Part shown: piece by piece, positions 18,175 to 27,238 of the stretch | Numbering within the stretch: the stretch's first letter is position 1 | How the letters are laid out: each line of letters starts with the position of its first letter | Assembly: GCF_021650975.2 (NCBI RefSeq) | Contig: NZ_CP091285.1 | Coordinates: 682,001 to 746,000, forward strand | DNA length: 64,000 bases | Direction of reading: 5' to 3' | From: Flavobacterium jumunjinense | GTDB lineage: Bacteria > Bacteroidota > Bacteroidia > Flavobacteriales > Flavobacteriaceae | Program-made: the position numbers and the translations under genes | The notes under the pieces: generated by a model | What the model was told of the DNA's origin: nothing | Databases searched by the model: none | The model's input: the letters and a program-made list of their open reading frames with translations, nothing else

Positions 18175-19399
18175 CTCTTTTATACTTTTTTACTACTAAT
18201 GCTGAGTTTGTTCCTCCAAACCCAAAAGAATTCGACAAAAATATGTCAAATTTTTTATTTAATGTAGATTTAACAAGATTTAATTTTGCTGAATCCTCAT
18301 CTGGATTTTCGATATTAATATTAGGTGCAATAAAATCATTTTGCATCATCAATATCGAATAAATTACCTCACTTGCACCTGCCATCCAACACTCATGCCC
18401 CGTCATCGATTTAGTCGAACTAACGTAAGGATTATTTTTACCAAAAACCTCAAAAATAGCTTTTGCTTCATTTGCATCTCCAACAGGAGTTGAAGTTGCA
18501 TGTGCATTAATATACTCAATTTGTTCCGGACTTAAACCTGCTTCTTCTAACGCTCTTTGCATAGCAATAGCTGGCCCTTCCATATTTGGAGTTGAAATAT
18601 GACCTCCATTTGATGAAAACCCATACCCAACAACTTCTGCAACAATATTAGCTCCTCTTTTTACAGCAGATTCGTAACTCTCTAAAATTAATGTTGCGCC
18701 ACCACCACTTGGTACCAAACCATCTCTCGCAGCGTCAAAAGGTCTTGATGATTTACTTGGCTCTTCTTCGCGGTTAGAGAAAACACCTAAGCCATCAAAA
18801 CTACTCATTGCATATTTATTAATTTCCTGTGCACCACCACAAATAATCATATCTTGAAATCCATTCTTGATTAAGAAATAACTCAATCCAATTGCATGTG
18901 AACCACTTGCGCAAGCTGCACTAATTGTTAAATTGACACCTCTTAATCTAAAAATTGTTGAAAGATTCATTGTTACTGTTGAATTCATAGACTTAAAAAT
19001 AGCCCCTGATCCAATTAATGAAGTATCTTTTTTCTCTCTAATAATATCTGTTGCTTCAATGATTGCTTTAGAAACACTATCGTTTCCATACATAATACCA
19101 ACTTCATTATCATCAAAAAAAGCATCTTCTATATTAGCATTCTTCAAGGCTTCGATAGTCGCTAAGTAAGCATACTCACTTTCCTCTCCCATGCTAATTC
19201 TTTGCCTACGAGACAATAAGTTTTTTAAATCCGGTTTAGGCACCATACCTGTCAAAGAAGATTTAAATCCGAATTCTTTTCTTTCTTCATCAATCTGTAT
19301 CCCTGATTTCCCTTGGTATAATGACTCTTTAACTTCGTCTAAAGATGTACCTATGCATGAGTAAATACCCATACCAGTTATAACAACTCTTCTACTCAT
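18164..19399 (-). CDS. 3-oxoacyl-ACP synthase (ketosynthase, third copy)
   Basis: A 411-residue ketosynthase with an intact triad: Cys163 (SAACASGSH), His300 (NAHATSTPVGD) and His335 (SMTGHECWMAG). The NAHATSTP wording and GHEC instead of GHTL place it near the FabB-like ketosynthases of aryl-polyene clusters (ApeO/ApeR types). It lies between the FabG-type reductase and the ACP, so these three probably run the core elongation and ketoreduction cycle. Confidence 0.9.
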   Translation of the reverse strand: MSRRVVITGMGIYSCIGTSLDEVKESLYQGKSGIQIDEERKEFGFKSSLTGMVPKPDLKNLLSRRQRISMGEESEYAYLATIEALKNANIEDAFFDDNEVGIMYGNDSVSKAIIEATDIIREKKDTSLIGSGAIFKSMNSTVTMNLSTIFRLRGVNLTISAACASGSHAIGLSYFLIKNGFQDMIICGGAQEINKYAMSSFDGLGVFSNREEEPSKSSRPFDAARDGLVPSGGGATLILESYESAVKRGANIVAEVVGYGFSSNGGHISTPNMEGPAIAMQRALEEAGLSPEQIEYINAHATSTPVGDANEAKAIFEVFGKNNPYVSSTKSMTGHECWMAGASEVIYSILMMQNDFIAPNINIENPDEDSAKLNLVKSTLNKKFDIFLSNSFGFGGTNSALVVKKYKRDDE

Positions 19400-19414
19400 T
19401 ATATAAAAGTAATT

Positions 19415-20146
19415 TTATGAATAAATTCCTCCGTTTATATTAATAATTTCTCCAGTAATATAGCTCGCTTTCTTTGACACTAAAAAAGAAACCAAATCCG
19501 CAACCTCTTCCGCTTCTCCGAAACGATTCATAGGCACTAACTTAATCAATTCTTTCTCGTCTAATTGACTTGTCATATCTGTTTTAATAAACCCAGGTGC
19601 TACAGCATTTACTGTAATATTTCTTTTAGCAACTTCTTGTGCTAATGCTTTTGTTGCAGCAACTATTGCTCCTTTAGCAGCAGAATAATTTGTTTGTCCT
19701 GCTGTTCCTTTTAATCCTGAAACAGAAACCATATTAACAATCCTACCATACTTGTTACGCAACATCTTCTGAATAAAAAAGTTAGTTACATTAAAGAATC
19801 CGTTTAAACTTGTATTTACAACACTTGTCCAATCTTCATTACTCATCCACATAAACAAACCGTCCTTAGTAATCCCAGCATTATTTACTATTGCTTCCAC
19901 AATAGCATCTGGATTTGCCTCTTGCCAAGTTGTTAAAACAGATTTTACTTCTTCATAATTAGCAACATCGAATTGAATAATTTCACCAGTCGCACCATTT
20001 TTCACAATCTCTTCCAGAGTCTTTTCAGCTGCAACTTTATTTGATTGATAATTAATTAAAATATGGTAATTAGACTCTAACGCTAATTTTTTACAAATTT
20101 CGCTACCAATTCCTCTTGAACCACCTGTTACTAATACACACTTCAT
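19415..20146 (-). CDS. FabG-type 3-oxoacyl-ACP reductase
   Basis: A 243-residue short-chain dehydrogenase. The cofactor motif TGGSRGIG lies at 7-14, NNAG at about 88-91, and the catalytic Ser141, Tyr154 and Lys158 are in SVSG and NYSAAK. It would reduce the 3-oxo group formed by the adjacent ketosynthase, as ApeQ does in aryl-polyene synthesis. The TGGSR start and GxxNGG-type end (IININGGIYS) suggest NADPH use. Housekeeping FabG is also possible, but the location argues for a dedicated pathway enzyme. Confidence 0.9.
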   Translation of the reverse strand: MKCVLVTGGSRGIGSEICKKLALESNYHILINYQSNKVAAEKTLEEIVKNGATGEIIQFDVANYEEVKSVLTTWQEANPDAIVEAIVNNAGITKDGLFMWMSNEDWTSVVNTSLNGFFNVTNFFIQKMLRNKYGRIVNMVSVSGLKGTAGQTNYSAAKGAIVAATKALAQEVAKRNITVNAVAPGFIKTDMTSQLDEKELIKLVPMNRFGEAEEVADLVSFLVSKKASYITGEIININGGIYS

Positions 20147-20167
20147 ATTAAAAATTATATATTTTAT

Positions 20168-21280
20168 TTATTTTAAAAAAGGTTCAGCGTTATCAAACCA
20201 TTGTCCGCCAATTGCGTTTCCTTCTTTATTTATAAAGCCCCATTTTTTATCTTTTTTCACTCTTGCAAGTCCATCTATAAAACCTTTATCTTGATTTTTA
20301 AAAATGGACAACATTCCTCCTGCTGAAATTTCATAGAGATTTGGTATAACTAATTTACCTGTAAGATCTATAAAACCCCACTTTTCATTCTTCACTGGTG
20401 CTAATCCATCATTACTAAAAACTTCTGCATCATCATAAACAGGCTCAACAACCATTTTTCCACTTTTATTGATATAACCCCATTTTTTATCAACAAATAC
20501 TGGTGCCATATTGTTTGAAAAAGCTTTCACTTTATCATATTTTGGTTCAATTACCCATTCTCCTTTCAAATCTATAAAACCTATTTTTTTATCTTTTCTT
20601 GCATAGGTTAAATCCTGAGATGAAAAATCCCAGATTTTATCTACTCCTTCAATAACTTTAAAGTTACCTGCAATAATTAGACCAAAAGACTCTCCACTTC
20701 TCGCCCATACAATTTCTTTATGATAATCACCAATTTCGTTATATTCGGTTTTAACAACAATCTTTCCTGTTTTGTCAATTATACCCCACATTCCGTTATT
20801 CCTTACTCTTGCAAAATCACCTTCAAAGGATTTAATAACATCATAACTAGGTTCAACAACGACTTTAAGATGAGCATCAATTAATCCGACTTTCTTTTCT
20901 TTTCTTATAAACGCAATACCGTTTTCAAAATCGTAAATCTTATCCGAATCTGGAGACTTTAACTCTTCTCCCTTTTTATCTATATAGAACCATCTTTTAT
21001 CTTTTGCAACTACACAAATACCGCTGTCGAAATATTTTACATCATCGAAAGTTGCAGGAATAACGATTTCACCTTTAGTATTGATAAAACCCCATTTCTT
21101 ATTCTCTTCAAAAGCAGCTAAACCATTAGAAAAGTTTTTTGCAACTTTAAACTTTGGTTCGATTGCAAAATTTCCTGATTTTAAGATATAACCAAATTTG
21201 CCATCAATTTTGACTAACGCTAATTCTTGAGCATTTACAAATTGCATCAAAAACAACAATATAAACAAATACTTCTTCAT
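20168..21280 (-). CDS. Secreted WG-repeat protein
   Basis: A 370-residue secreted protein with an N-terminal signal peptide (YLFILLFLMQFVNAQ). The rest is made of about eight to nine WG repeats of roughly 35-40 residues, recognisable by the recurring phrase KWGFIN or KxGLID followed by G-K and a VxEPxYD segment. WG repeats form beta-rich scaffolds in Bacteroidota and their ligands are mostly unknown. It lies between the ammonia-lyase and the fabG-like gene, 21 bp from the latter, so it is likely co-expressed with the pigment genes. Confidence 0.85.
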   Translation of the reverse strand: MKKYLFILLFLMQFVNAQELALVKIDGKFGYILKSGNFAIEPKFKVAKNFSNGLAAFEENKKWGFINTKGEIVIPATFDDVKYFDSGICVVAKDKRWFYIDKKGEELKSPDSDKIYDFENGIAFIRKEKKVGLIDAHLKVVVEPSYDVIKSFEGDFARVRNNGMWGIIDKTGKIVVKTEYNEIGDYHKEIVWARSGESFGLIIAGNFKVIEGVDKIWDFSSQDLTYARKDKKIGFIDLKGEWVIEPKYDKVKAFSNNMAPVFVDKKWGYINKSGKMVVEPVYDDAEVFSNDGLAPVKNEKWGFIDLTGKLVIPNLYEISAGGMLSIFKNQDKGFIDGLARVKKDKKWGFINKEGNAIGGQWFDNAEPFLK

Positions 21281-21405
21281 GTTATTGATATTTTATACAA
21301 TTATAAGCATATTTTATACAATTATACAGCTATTTATATAAAAATACAATTTACCAACAATTATACATTATTATAATATAAACTAATAACACCCTACTTA
21401 GGTAA

Positions 21406-22926
21406 TTATTTATTCATCAAATAAGCCTTCACATTCTGAACAAAAGGATACATAACTTGATCATCTTTAAATTCAGCAATTATAGCTCTAACATCATCAT
21501 ATATCTTTCTAGTTACTGATGAAATTTGATCTTTTTGTTCTAAATAATCAATAGCTTGAACAATTGTAATAAGCTCAATACTCAATACTTCAAAAGCATT
21601 TTCAATAACTTTAGAAGTAATTACTGCAGAATTAGTACCCATACTAACAATATCTTGGTTATCATTATTATTTGGTATACTATGAACATACATAGGATTA
21701 GACAACATCTGACTCTCTGCAGTTGTTGATGTAGCAGTAAATTGCACACCTTGCATCCCAAAATTAAATCCTAACTTACCTAAATTCACAAATGGAGGAA
21801 GAATTTCATTAATTTTAGAATTCATCAAGTAATTTAATTGTCGTTCTGCTAACATTGTCAATTTAGTAATAACTATTTTCAGTTTATCCATTTCTAACGA
21901 AATGTAGTCACCATGAAAATTACCACCATGATATACATGTTTATTTTTAACGTCTATAATTGGATTATCGTTCGCAGAATTAAACTCGTCTTCTAAGACT
22001 GTTGAAACATTATTTATTGTTTCCAAAACAGGTCCTAAAATTTGCGGAACGCATCGTATTGAATAATATTCCTGAACTTTTTCTTTAAAAACACTTTCGT
22101 TGTTTGAACCAGAATATAAATGTTCTTCACGCTTTCTTACTAAAGCACTATCAGAAAGATTATCTCTCATTCTTTTAGCCACTTCTTGTTGTCCTTTATG
22201 CCTTTTTGCTCCATTAAGTTCTTCCGACAAATGATCATCGTATGCTTTTACTAACTCGTTAATTGCACATGAACATTTAATAGACCAATCTAATAATTTA
22301 TTTGCATTATGAACATTAACAACGCCAATACCTGTCATTACAGAAGTACCATTCATTAATGCTAATCCTTCTCTAATTTCAACTTGAATTGGTTTTAAGT
22401 TTTCTATTTCGAAAACTTCTTTTGTCAATTTACGTTCCCCTTTATAAAAAACTTCTCCTTCACCAATTAACACCAATGCTAAATGTGCCAATTGAACAAG
22501 ATCTCCACTAGCACCAACACCACCATGTTCGAAGATCAACGGTGTAATGTCACGATTAATTAACTCTTTCATTAGGTGAATCACAGAAGGATGAACACCT
22601 GAACACCCTAAAGAAAGTGTATTTAATCTAGCTAAAATTGCGGACTTCACAAATAAAGGACTTAAAGGTTTCCCTACTCCTGAAGAGTGACTTCTTATTA
22701 AGTTATATTGTAATTGATTTCTATCTTCGTCTTTTATTCTATATTGAGCCATTGGTCCAAAACCAGTATTGACCCCATAAATAATTTTGTTTTCTGAGAA
22801 ATCTTTCAAGAAATTAAAACTCTCATTAACTTTATTCAAAACAACTTCGCTAATTTCTATTTTATCAGTTCCGAATATTATTGATTCAAATTCTTTTAAA
22901 CTTAAAAATTCATTAATTGTATTCAT
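21406..22926 (-). CDS. Aromatic amino acid ammonia-lyase, probably tyrosine ammonia-lyase
   Basis: A 506-residue enzyme of the HAL/PAL/TAL family. The Ala139-Ser140-Gly141 triplet in GGVGASGDLVQL forms the MIO cofactor. Tyr50 in IIYGVNTGFG and the segment QDIVSMGTNSA are other hallmarks. It closely resembles the tyrosine ammonia-lyase of F. johnsoniae as I recall it, including the RSHSSG substrate-pocket motif, which looks histidase-like although that enzyme prefers tyrosine. The product 4-coumarate would be the aryl starter of the flexirubin polyene. No coumarate-activating ligase is in the window. Histidine ammonia-lyase is the main alternative, but no hut genes are nearby. Confidence 0.85.
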   Translation of the reverse strand: MNTINEFLSLKEFESIIFGTDKIEISEVVLNKVNESFNFLKDFSENKIIYGVNTGFGPMAQYRIKDEDRNQLQYNLIRSHSSGVGKPLSPLFVKSAILARLNTLSLGCSGVHPSVIHLMKELINRDITPLIFEHGGVGASGDLVQLAHLALVLIGEGEVFYKGERKLTKEVFEIENLKPIQVEIREGLALMNGTSVMTGIGVVNVHNANKLLDWSIKCSCAINELVKAYDDHLSEELNGAKRHKGQQEVAKRMRDNLSDSALVRKREEHLYSGSNNESVFKEKVQEYYSIRCVPQILGPVLETINNVSTVLEDEFNSANDNPIIDVKNKHVYHGGNFHGDYISLEMDKLKIVITKLTMLAERQLNYLMNSKINEILPPFVNLGKLGFNFGMQGVQFTATSTTAESQMLSNPMYVHSIPNNNDNQDIVSMGTNSAVITSKVIENAFEVLSIELITIVQAIDYLEQKDQISSVTRKIYDDVRAIIAEFKDDQVMYPFVQNVKAYLMNK

Positions 22927-23001
22927 TCTAATTTGTATTGTTTACACAATAAATTAAAAAATAATTTTTATTTAGAATATATTGTGGTTAATTTGACGGA
23001 T

Positions 23002-23010
23002 GCAAATGTA
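23002..23010 (-). promoter_or_regulatory. Candidate -7 promoter element of the ammonia-lyase gene
   Basis: On the minus strand TACATTTGC is a full match to the Bacteroidota -7 consensus TAnnTTTG. It lies about 76 bp before the start codon at 22926, in the 212-bp divergent region shared with the methyltransferase gene. No good TTG is present at the -33 distance. It probably drives the ammonia-lyase and perhaps the long minus-strand operon. Confidence 0.4.
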
Positions 23011-23138
23011 GTATAATATCATTTATTAAATGTACATTAAATCCTCTTTTTAAAAAGAATTTACTTTTTTATGCAAAAACTACATTTTCAGCCACTTGCA
23101 AACAATGGCGAAACAATATTATAACAAAATAAAAAATA

Positions 23139-24206
23139 ATGAAAGATTTTGGTTCCGACAAAAAGAATGTCGTTCAAGCAAATTTAGACGCACAAAAGAT
23201 TGCTTTTGCCCCAATTATGTTTCAAGCTGCAAAATCTTTACGCAATTTAGGGATTTTAAAATACTTATTTGACAATAACAGAGGAAGTATCGAAACCATT
23301 TCAGAAGCTTTAGATTTATCTATTTATGGTGTAAAAGTTTTACTTGAAGCAGGATTAAGCTTAGAAATGGTGTATTTGAAAGACAACGAATTCATTTTAA
23401 CAAAAACTGGTTATTTCATTTTAAGAGACAAAATGACCAATATCAATATGGATTTTACTCAAGATGTAAATTATCTTGCAATAAATCATCTTGAAGAAGC
23501 CATTGTGAGTGGAAAGCCTTCTGGCTTAAAAGAATTAGGAGATTGGGACACTGTCTATATTGGACTATCTGAATTACCCGAAAAAACAAAGAAAAGCTGG
23601 TTTGATTTTGATCATTTTTATTCAGATTACACTTTCCCAGAAATAATGCCTATTTTATTTGGCAATAATCCTAAATCCTTTTTGGATGTAGGTGGTAATA
23701 CTGGAAAATTCTCTATGCAATGTGCAAAATACAATCCTACTGTAAATATTACAATTTTAGATTTACCTGGTCAAGCCAATGTTGCAAGAAAAAACATAGC
23801 TGAAGCTGGATTTGAAGATAGAATTTCCGCAATTGACACTAATCTATTAGACAACTCTATCCCTTTTCCGAAAGGAAATGACATTATTTGGATGAGTCAA
23901 TTTATAGATTGTTTCTCTCTTGAAGAAATTTATGGACTTTTTAGAAGAGCCTATGAGGCAATGAATGATGACACATGTTTTTACATTTTAGAAACATTCT
24001 GGGATTTACAAAAATTTCAAGCATCTACATACAGTCTACATGCTACTTCGCTTTATTTCACAGCAGTTGCCAATGGAAATAGCCAAATGTTCCATTCAGA
24101 AGATATTCTAAAAGTAATTGAAAAAGCAGGATTAGTCGTTGACGAAATTCATGAAATCATAGGAATGAGTCATACACTCATTAAATGTAAAAAAAGAGCT
24201 GTATAA
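23139..24206 (+). CDS. SAM-dependent O-methyltransferase
   Basis: A 355-residue protein with a winged-helix dimerisation region at the N-terminus (about residues 20-100). A class I methyltransferase domain follows, with the SAM-binding motif FLDVGGNTGKFS at 181-192 and ITILDLPGQ after it. This layout is that of plant-like and polyketide O-methyltransferases. It is divergent from the ammonia-lyase and followed by the halogenase-like gene, so methylation of the aryl ring or a phenol of the flexirubin is the likely job. The acceptor atom is inferred. Confidence 0.85.
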   Translation: MKDFGSDKKNVVQANLDAQKIAFAPIMFQAAKSLRNLGILKYLFDNNRGSIETISEALDLSIYGVKVLLEAGLSLEMVYLKDNEFILTKTGYFILRDKMTNINMDFTQDVNYLAINHLEEAIVSGKPSGLKELGDWDTVYIGLSELPEKTKKSWFDFDHFYSDYTFPEIMPILFGNNPKSFLDVGGNTGKFSMQCAKYNPTVNITILDLPGQANVARKNIAEAGFEDRISAIDTNLLDNSIPFPKGNDIIWMSQFIDCFSLEEIYGLFRRAYEAMNDDTCFYILETFWDLQKFQASTYSLHATSLYFTAVANGNSQMFHSEDILKVIEKAGLVVDEIHEIIGMSHTLIKCKKRAV

Positions 24207-24247
24207 ACATATCTTCTTTTCACTATTAAGTACCTAGATTATATTTT

Positions 24248-24277
24248 AAAGTTTATTTTTGCTCCAAAATAAACTTT
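24248..24277 (+). terminator. Weak hairpin between methyltransferase and halogenase-like genes
   Basis: AAAGTTTATTTT and AAAATAAACTTT form a 12-bp stem around a 6-base loop. The stem is AT-rich and only a few T residues follow, so termination would be partial at best. It could tune the ratio of the two tailoring enzymes. Confidence 0.4.
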
Positions 24278-24310
24278 TACCCGTTACAAAAAAATTAAAT
24301 TAAATAAGAA

Positions 24311-25570
24311 ATGTTACAAGAATTCGTAGATGTTTTAATTATTGGAGCAGGTCCATCTGGATGTGTATCTGCTTCTTTTCTTCATAAAAATGGTATAAAA
24401 GTGAAAGTAGTTGAGAAAACTAAATTCCCAAGACTTGTTGTTGGAGAGAGTCTAATTCCTCGTGTTATGGACCACTTTGAAGAAGCTGAATTATTCGATT
24501 CGTTAAACGCTATGAATTTTGAAAAAAAACTTGGTGCTCGCTTTATCAGAAACGAAGAAGTTTGTGTCTTTGATTTTAGTAAGAAACATGGTGATGGTTG
24601 GAATTGGACATGGCAAGTACCTAGAGCTGATTTCGACAATACAATGGCCCAAGAAATAATCAAAAAAGGTATTGACTTAGAATTTGAGTCTGAAGTAACA
24701 GCAATATCGTTTAATGGTAAAAAATCGATCACAATTGTAAAAGAGAGTAATGGAAGTTTAAAAGAAGTACATGCTAATTTTGTCATTGACTCAAGCGGAT
24801 ATGGTAGAGTTTTGCCAAGACTTTTAGACCTTGACACTCCTTCACAATTAGCGCCACATTCTGCAATTTTTACTCACGTAGAAGACATTAATAGACCCGA
24901 AGGAGAAGAAGGCACTTTAATATCATTCGACATACTTGAAACAGAGGTTTGGCTTTGGGTTATACCATTTTCTAACGGAAAAACAAGCTTAGGAGTTGTT
25001 GGACCGACTGAATTTATAAACAATCTTTCAAAGGACAACAATACCACCGAAGCTTTAAACAAAGCAATTAGCAGGTCTGATCATTACATAAAAAGATTTG
25101 GTAATGTTCCTTTTAGCTTCGAACCTATAAAACTTGAAAACTATTCTCGCTCTGTAAAACAAATGTATGGAGATGGGTTTGCGTTAACTGGAAATAGCTC
25201 GGAATTTCTTGACCCTGTTTTTTCATCTGGTGTTGCTTTTGCAACTGAGTCTGGAATACTAGCTGCTAAATTATATTTAAAAGAATCGCAAGGAACAACG
25301 GTAGATTGGGAATCTGAATTTACAGGATATATGAAAAACGGAATTAATGTATTCTCTACCTATGTAAAAGAATGGTATACTGGAAATTTACAAACTTTAT
25401 TTTTTCATCAACCAGAGAACCCTGAAGTTAAAGAAAAAATATGCGCCGTTTTAGCTGGATATGTTTGGGATCAAACCAATCCGTTTGTTAAAAAACACAA
25501 TAACATTGTAAAAAACATGGCATATGTTATTAACATGGAAAAAGCATTACAACAAAATAAAGAAGCCTAG
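24311..25570 (+). CDS. FAD-dependent halogenase-like oxidoreductase
   Basis: A 419-residue flavoprotein. FAD binding is shown by GAGPSG (12-17). The segment FPRLVVGESLIP (39-50) and the WxWxIP motif WLWVIP (214-219) are hallmarks of flavin-dependent halogenases, and FLDPVFSSG (299-307) fits the Fx.Px.Sx.G motif. A Lys at about 72-73 before LGA aligns with the catalytic lysine of phenol-type halogenases. Chlorination of the flexirubin aromatic ring is the best guess. A hydroxylase or geranylgeranyl-reductase-like enzyme remains possible because these families share most motifs. A bidirectional terminator overlaps its stop codon. Confidence 0.72.
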   Translation: MLQEFVDVLIIGAGPSGCVSASFLHKNGIKVKVVEKTKFPRLVVGESLIPRVMDHFEEAELFDSLNAMNFEKKLGARFIRNEEVCVFDFSKKHGDGWNWTWQVPRADFDNTMAQEIIKKGIDLEFESEVTAISFNGKKSITIVKESNGSLKEVHANFVIDSSGYGRVLPRLLDLDTPSQLAPHSAIFTHVEDINRPEGEEGTLISFDILETEVWLWVIPFSNGKTSLGVVGPTEFINNLSKDNNTTEALNKAISRSDHYIKRFGNVPFSFEPIKLENYSRSVKQMYGDGFALTGNSSEFLDPVFSSGVAFATESGILAAKLYLKESQGTTVDWESEFTGYMKNGINVFSTYVKEWYTGNLQTLFFHQPENPEVKEKICAVLAGYVWDQTNPFVKKHNNIVKNMAYVINMEKALQQNKEA

Positions 25571-25584
25571 ATATCTAGGCTTCT
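25561..25584. terminator. Bidirectional terminator between convergent genes
   Basis: A perfect palindrome AGAAGCCTAG/CTAGGCTTCT with a short AT centre spans the stop codon of the halogenase-like gene and ends one base before the stop of the convergent secreted-protein gene. A T-run follows on the plus strand. It marks the right border of the pigment cluster. Confidence 0.8.
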
Positions 25585-25585
25585 T

Positions 25586-26170
25586 TTACAATCTCTTCAA
25601 TTGCATAACTATATTTTTCGCTAATTTCTCATAAGCTCCCGCAATCCTATTACCTTGATCGTAAGTTAACTCTTTAGAGATACCTATAACCTTATTGTAT
25701 TCAATTTGAAAAAGTATATTTTCTGGTTTTTGAGTTTCAAAAAAAGTTAATACCGCACTAATTTTAGCAGGTTCAACAGCTGCAAGAGTATACCCTGGGT
25801 AAATCCAAATAGTTTTAACACTTATAGTAAACTGCAGTGTTTCGTTTTTTTCTACTTTCATTTCTCCATTTTTAAATCTTTCATTAAAATAAGAAATAAA
25901 ACTTGGCTCATATTTATTTACCCTATCTAAATACCAATCTTCTTTAAATTTTTCTGCCTTACTTTCCTCATTACTTCTTTTATCCATCTTTTCAGCCAAG
26001 TACTCTTCTTCAGATTCATATCCATGAACCACTAAATCAGAATAATCGAATGTGATGTTATATTCTGAAATTTCTTTTAAATTCTTCAAATCACCCGACA
26101 AAACTTTAAACCTTTGAGAAAAGGTAATCATTGAGCTAAACAATAAAAAAACCAATATTATTCTTTTCAT
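25586..26170 (-). CDS. Secreted hypothetical protein, paralogue A
   Basis: A 194-residue protein with a signal peptide (IILVFLLFSSMITFSQ). The mature part shares its layout with the neighbour at 26241: a K-V-x-x-G-D start, an NITFDYSDLVV/NVEFVYDNLKV strand, an acidic helical stretch EEEYLAEK/DEEYVKER, and IWIYPGYTLA/VWVYPGYNVM. I recognise no named domain. The pair looks like an old local duplication of a small periplasmic protein. The gene is convergent with the halogenase-like gene. Confidence 0.78.
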   Translation of the reverse strand: MKRIILVFLLFSSMITFSQRFKVLSGDLKNLKEISEYNITFDYSDLVVHGYESEEEYLAEKMDKRSNEESKAEKFKEDWYLDRVNKYEPSFISYFNERFKNGEMKVEKNETLQFTISVKTIWIYPGYTLAAVEPAKISAVLTFFETQKPENILFQIEYNKVIGISKELTYDQGNRIAGAYEKLAKNIVMQLKRL

Positions 26171-26190
26171 TTTAAATTAAATTAAATTAA

Positions 26191-26216
26191 AAAAACCCTA
26201 GCGAACTAGGGTTTTA
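26191..26216 (-). terminator. Terminator of paralogue B
   Basis: An inverted repeat AACCCTAG/CTAGGGTT with a four-base loop lies just downstream of the gene at 26241. On the minus strand it is followed by a run of T residues, as expected of an intrinsic terminator. It separates the two paralogues, which are therefore probably transcribed separately. Confidence 0.75.
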
Positions 26217-26240
26217 CTTATAACTTTTATAAAGCTATTA

Positions 26241-26852
26241 TTACATTTTTTTCAAAGCTTTAGCTATGTTTACAGCTAATGTTTTACCTGTTTTTGCATA
26301 ACCTTCTGCAATACGATCTTCATTACTAAAAGAACCTCCAAAAACATCACCAGGTGCGTTTTCACTTGTCATTTCTAAAACTACATTCTCTCTATTTGCA
26401 GTTTCAACAAATTTCAAAACTGTAGATACTTTTGCACCTTTTTTAGAAACCATAACATTATAACCAGGATAAACCCATACTAAGTCAACTATCAAAGTAT
26501 ATTTTGCATCTGTTAGTCCTTCTTGAAAATCAATTTCTCTCTTTTGCTTAACCAAAACCACATTTATTAATTCAATAAATTTTGGTTCAAAAGCATTATC
26601 TCTACTAGAATACCATTTTTTCGCCCAAGTATCTCCTTTTCCTTTTGATTTTTCGTTTAACTCACTACTTCTTTCTTTAACGTACTCTTCGTCAGTAAGA
26701 TTTTCTTTCATTACTTTCAAATTATCGTAAACAAACTCAACATTAACTGCAGTTTGTCCTTTAAGAAAACCATAATCTCCTTTTACTACTTTAACTTTCT
26801 GAGCTGACATTGCAATAGATACAAACATCAAAACGAATAACACTTTTTTCAT
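26241..26852 (-). CDS. Secreted hypothetical protein, paralogue B
   Basis: A 203-residue secreted protein with signal peptide VLFVLMFVSIAMSAQ, paralogous to the protein at 25586 along most of its length. The conserved tryptophans (WAKKWYSSRD here, FKEDWYLDRV there) and the VYPGY motif are shared. The C-terminal part has FGGSFSNEDRIAEGYAK, matching GNRIAGAYEKLAK in the paralogue. No function can be assigned. A full TATATTTGC -7 element lies shortly upstream. Confidence 0.78.
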   Translation of the reverse strand: MKKVLFVLMFVSIAMSAQKVKVVKGDYGFLKGQTAVNVEFVYDNLKVMKENLTDEEYVKERSSELNEKSKGKGDTWAKKWYSSRDNAFEPKFIELINVVLVKQKREIDFQEGLTDAKYTLIVDLVWVYPGYNVMVSKKGAKVSTVLKFVETANRENVVLEMTSENAPGDVFGGSFSNEDRIAEGYAKTGKTLAVNIAKALKKM

Positions 26853-27238
26853 ATTTATTATATTTAATTTAATACTGGCAAATATATTAATTTAGATTCG
26901 CTTTTTTTAAAATATTTAACGAAATAAAAATCTTACAAATTCAACTTAAAAACACAATGTAATTTAAACACTATTTTCAAGCTAAAAACCCATTACATTA
27001 CCCTAATTAGCAAGTTAAAACATCAAATAATCAAATTATTTTATATTCATTCTACAATTCTCTAAATAACAATCGTTAATCTTAATTCGACAATCCAAAA
27101 CTTTAATTTATATTTGCAAATTATATGGTTACTTATTGAATAAATTTGACATTTAAAACTAGCGCTTTACTATAGCATTTAGGTTTTACAGTCCAAAAAA
27201 TAACGAAGAAAAAGTAACAACCTAACAAGAAAACTAGA
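26853..27238. other. Divergent intergenic region before lepA
   Basis: A 386-bp AT-rich gap between divergent genes. It holds -7-like elements on both sides: TATATTTGC reading minus at 26878-26886 for the secreted paralogue, and TATATTTGC reading plus at 27109-27117 for lepA. No open frame, repeat or RNA structure of note was seen between them. Confidence 0.6.
27109..27117 (+). promoter_or_regulatory. Candidate -7 promoter element of lepA
   Basis: TATATTTGC is a full match to TAnnTTTG with the preferred pyrimidine after it. An imperfect TTC lies 20 bases upstream where TTG is expected. The 5' leader would be about 115 bases. Confidence 0.45.

Noticed and set aside
24382..24837. A 151-codon open frame on the minus strand
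   Set aside because: Antisense to the halogenase-like gene, which carries convincing FAD and WxWxIP motifs.
26853..27238. Possible regulatory RNA upstream of lepA
   Set aside because: The region is AT-rich without stable GC stems; only promoter-like elements were supported.
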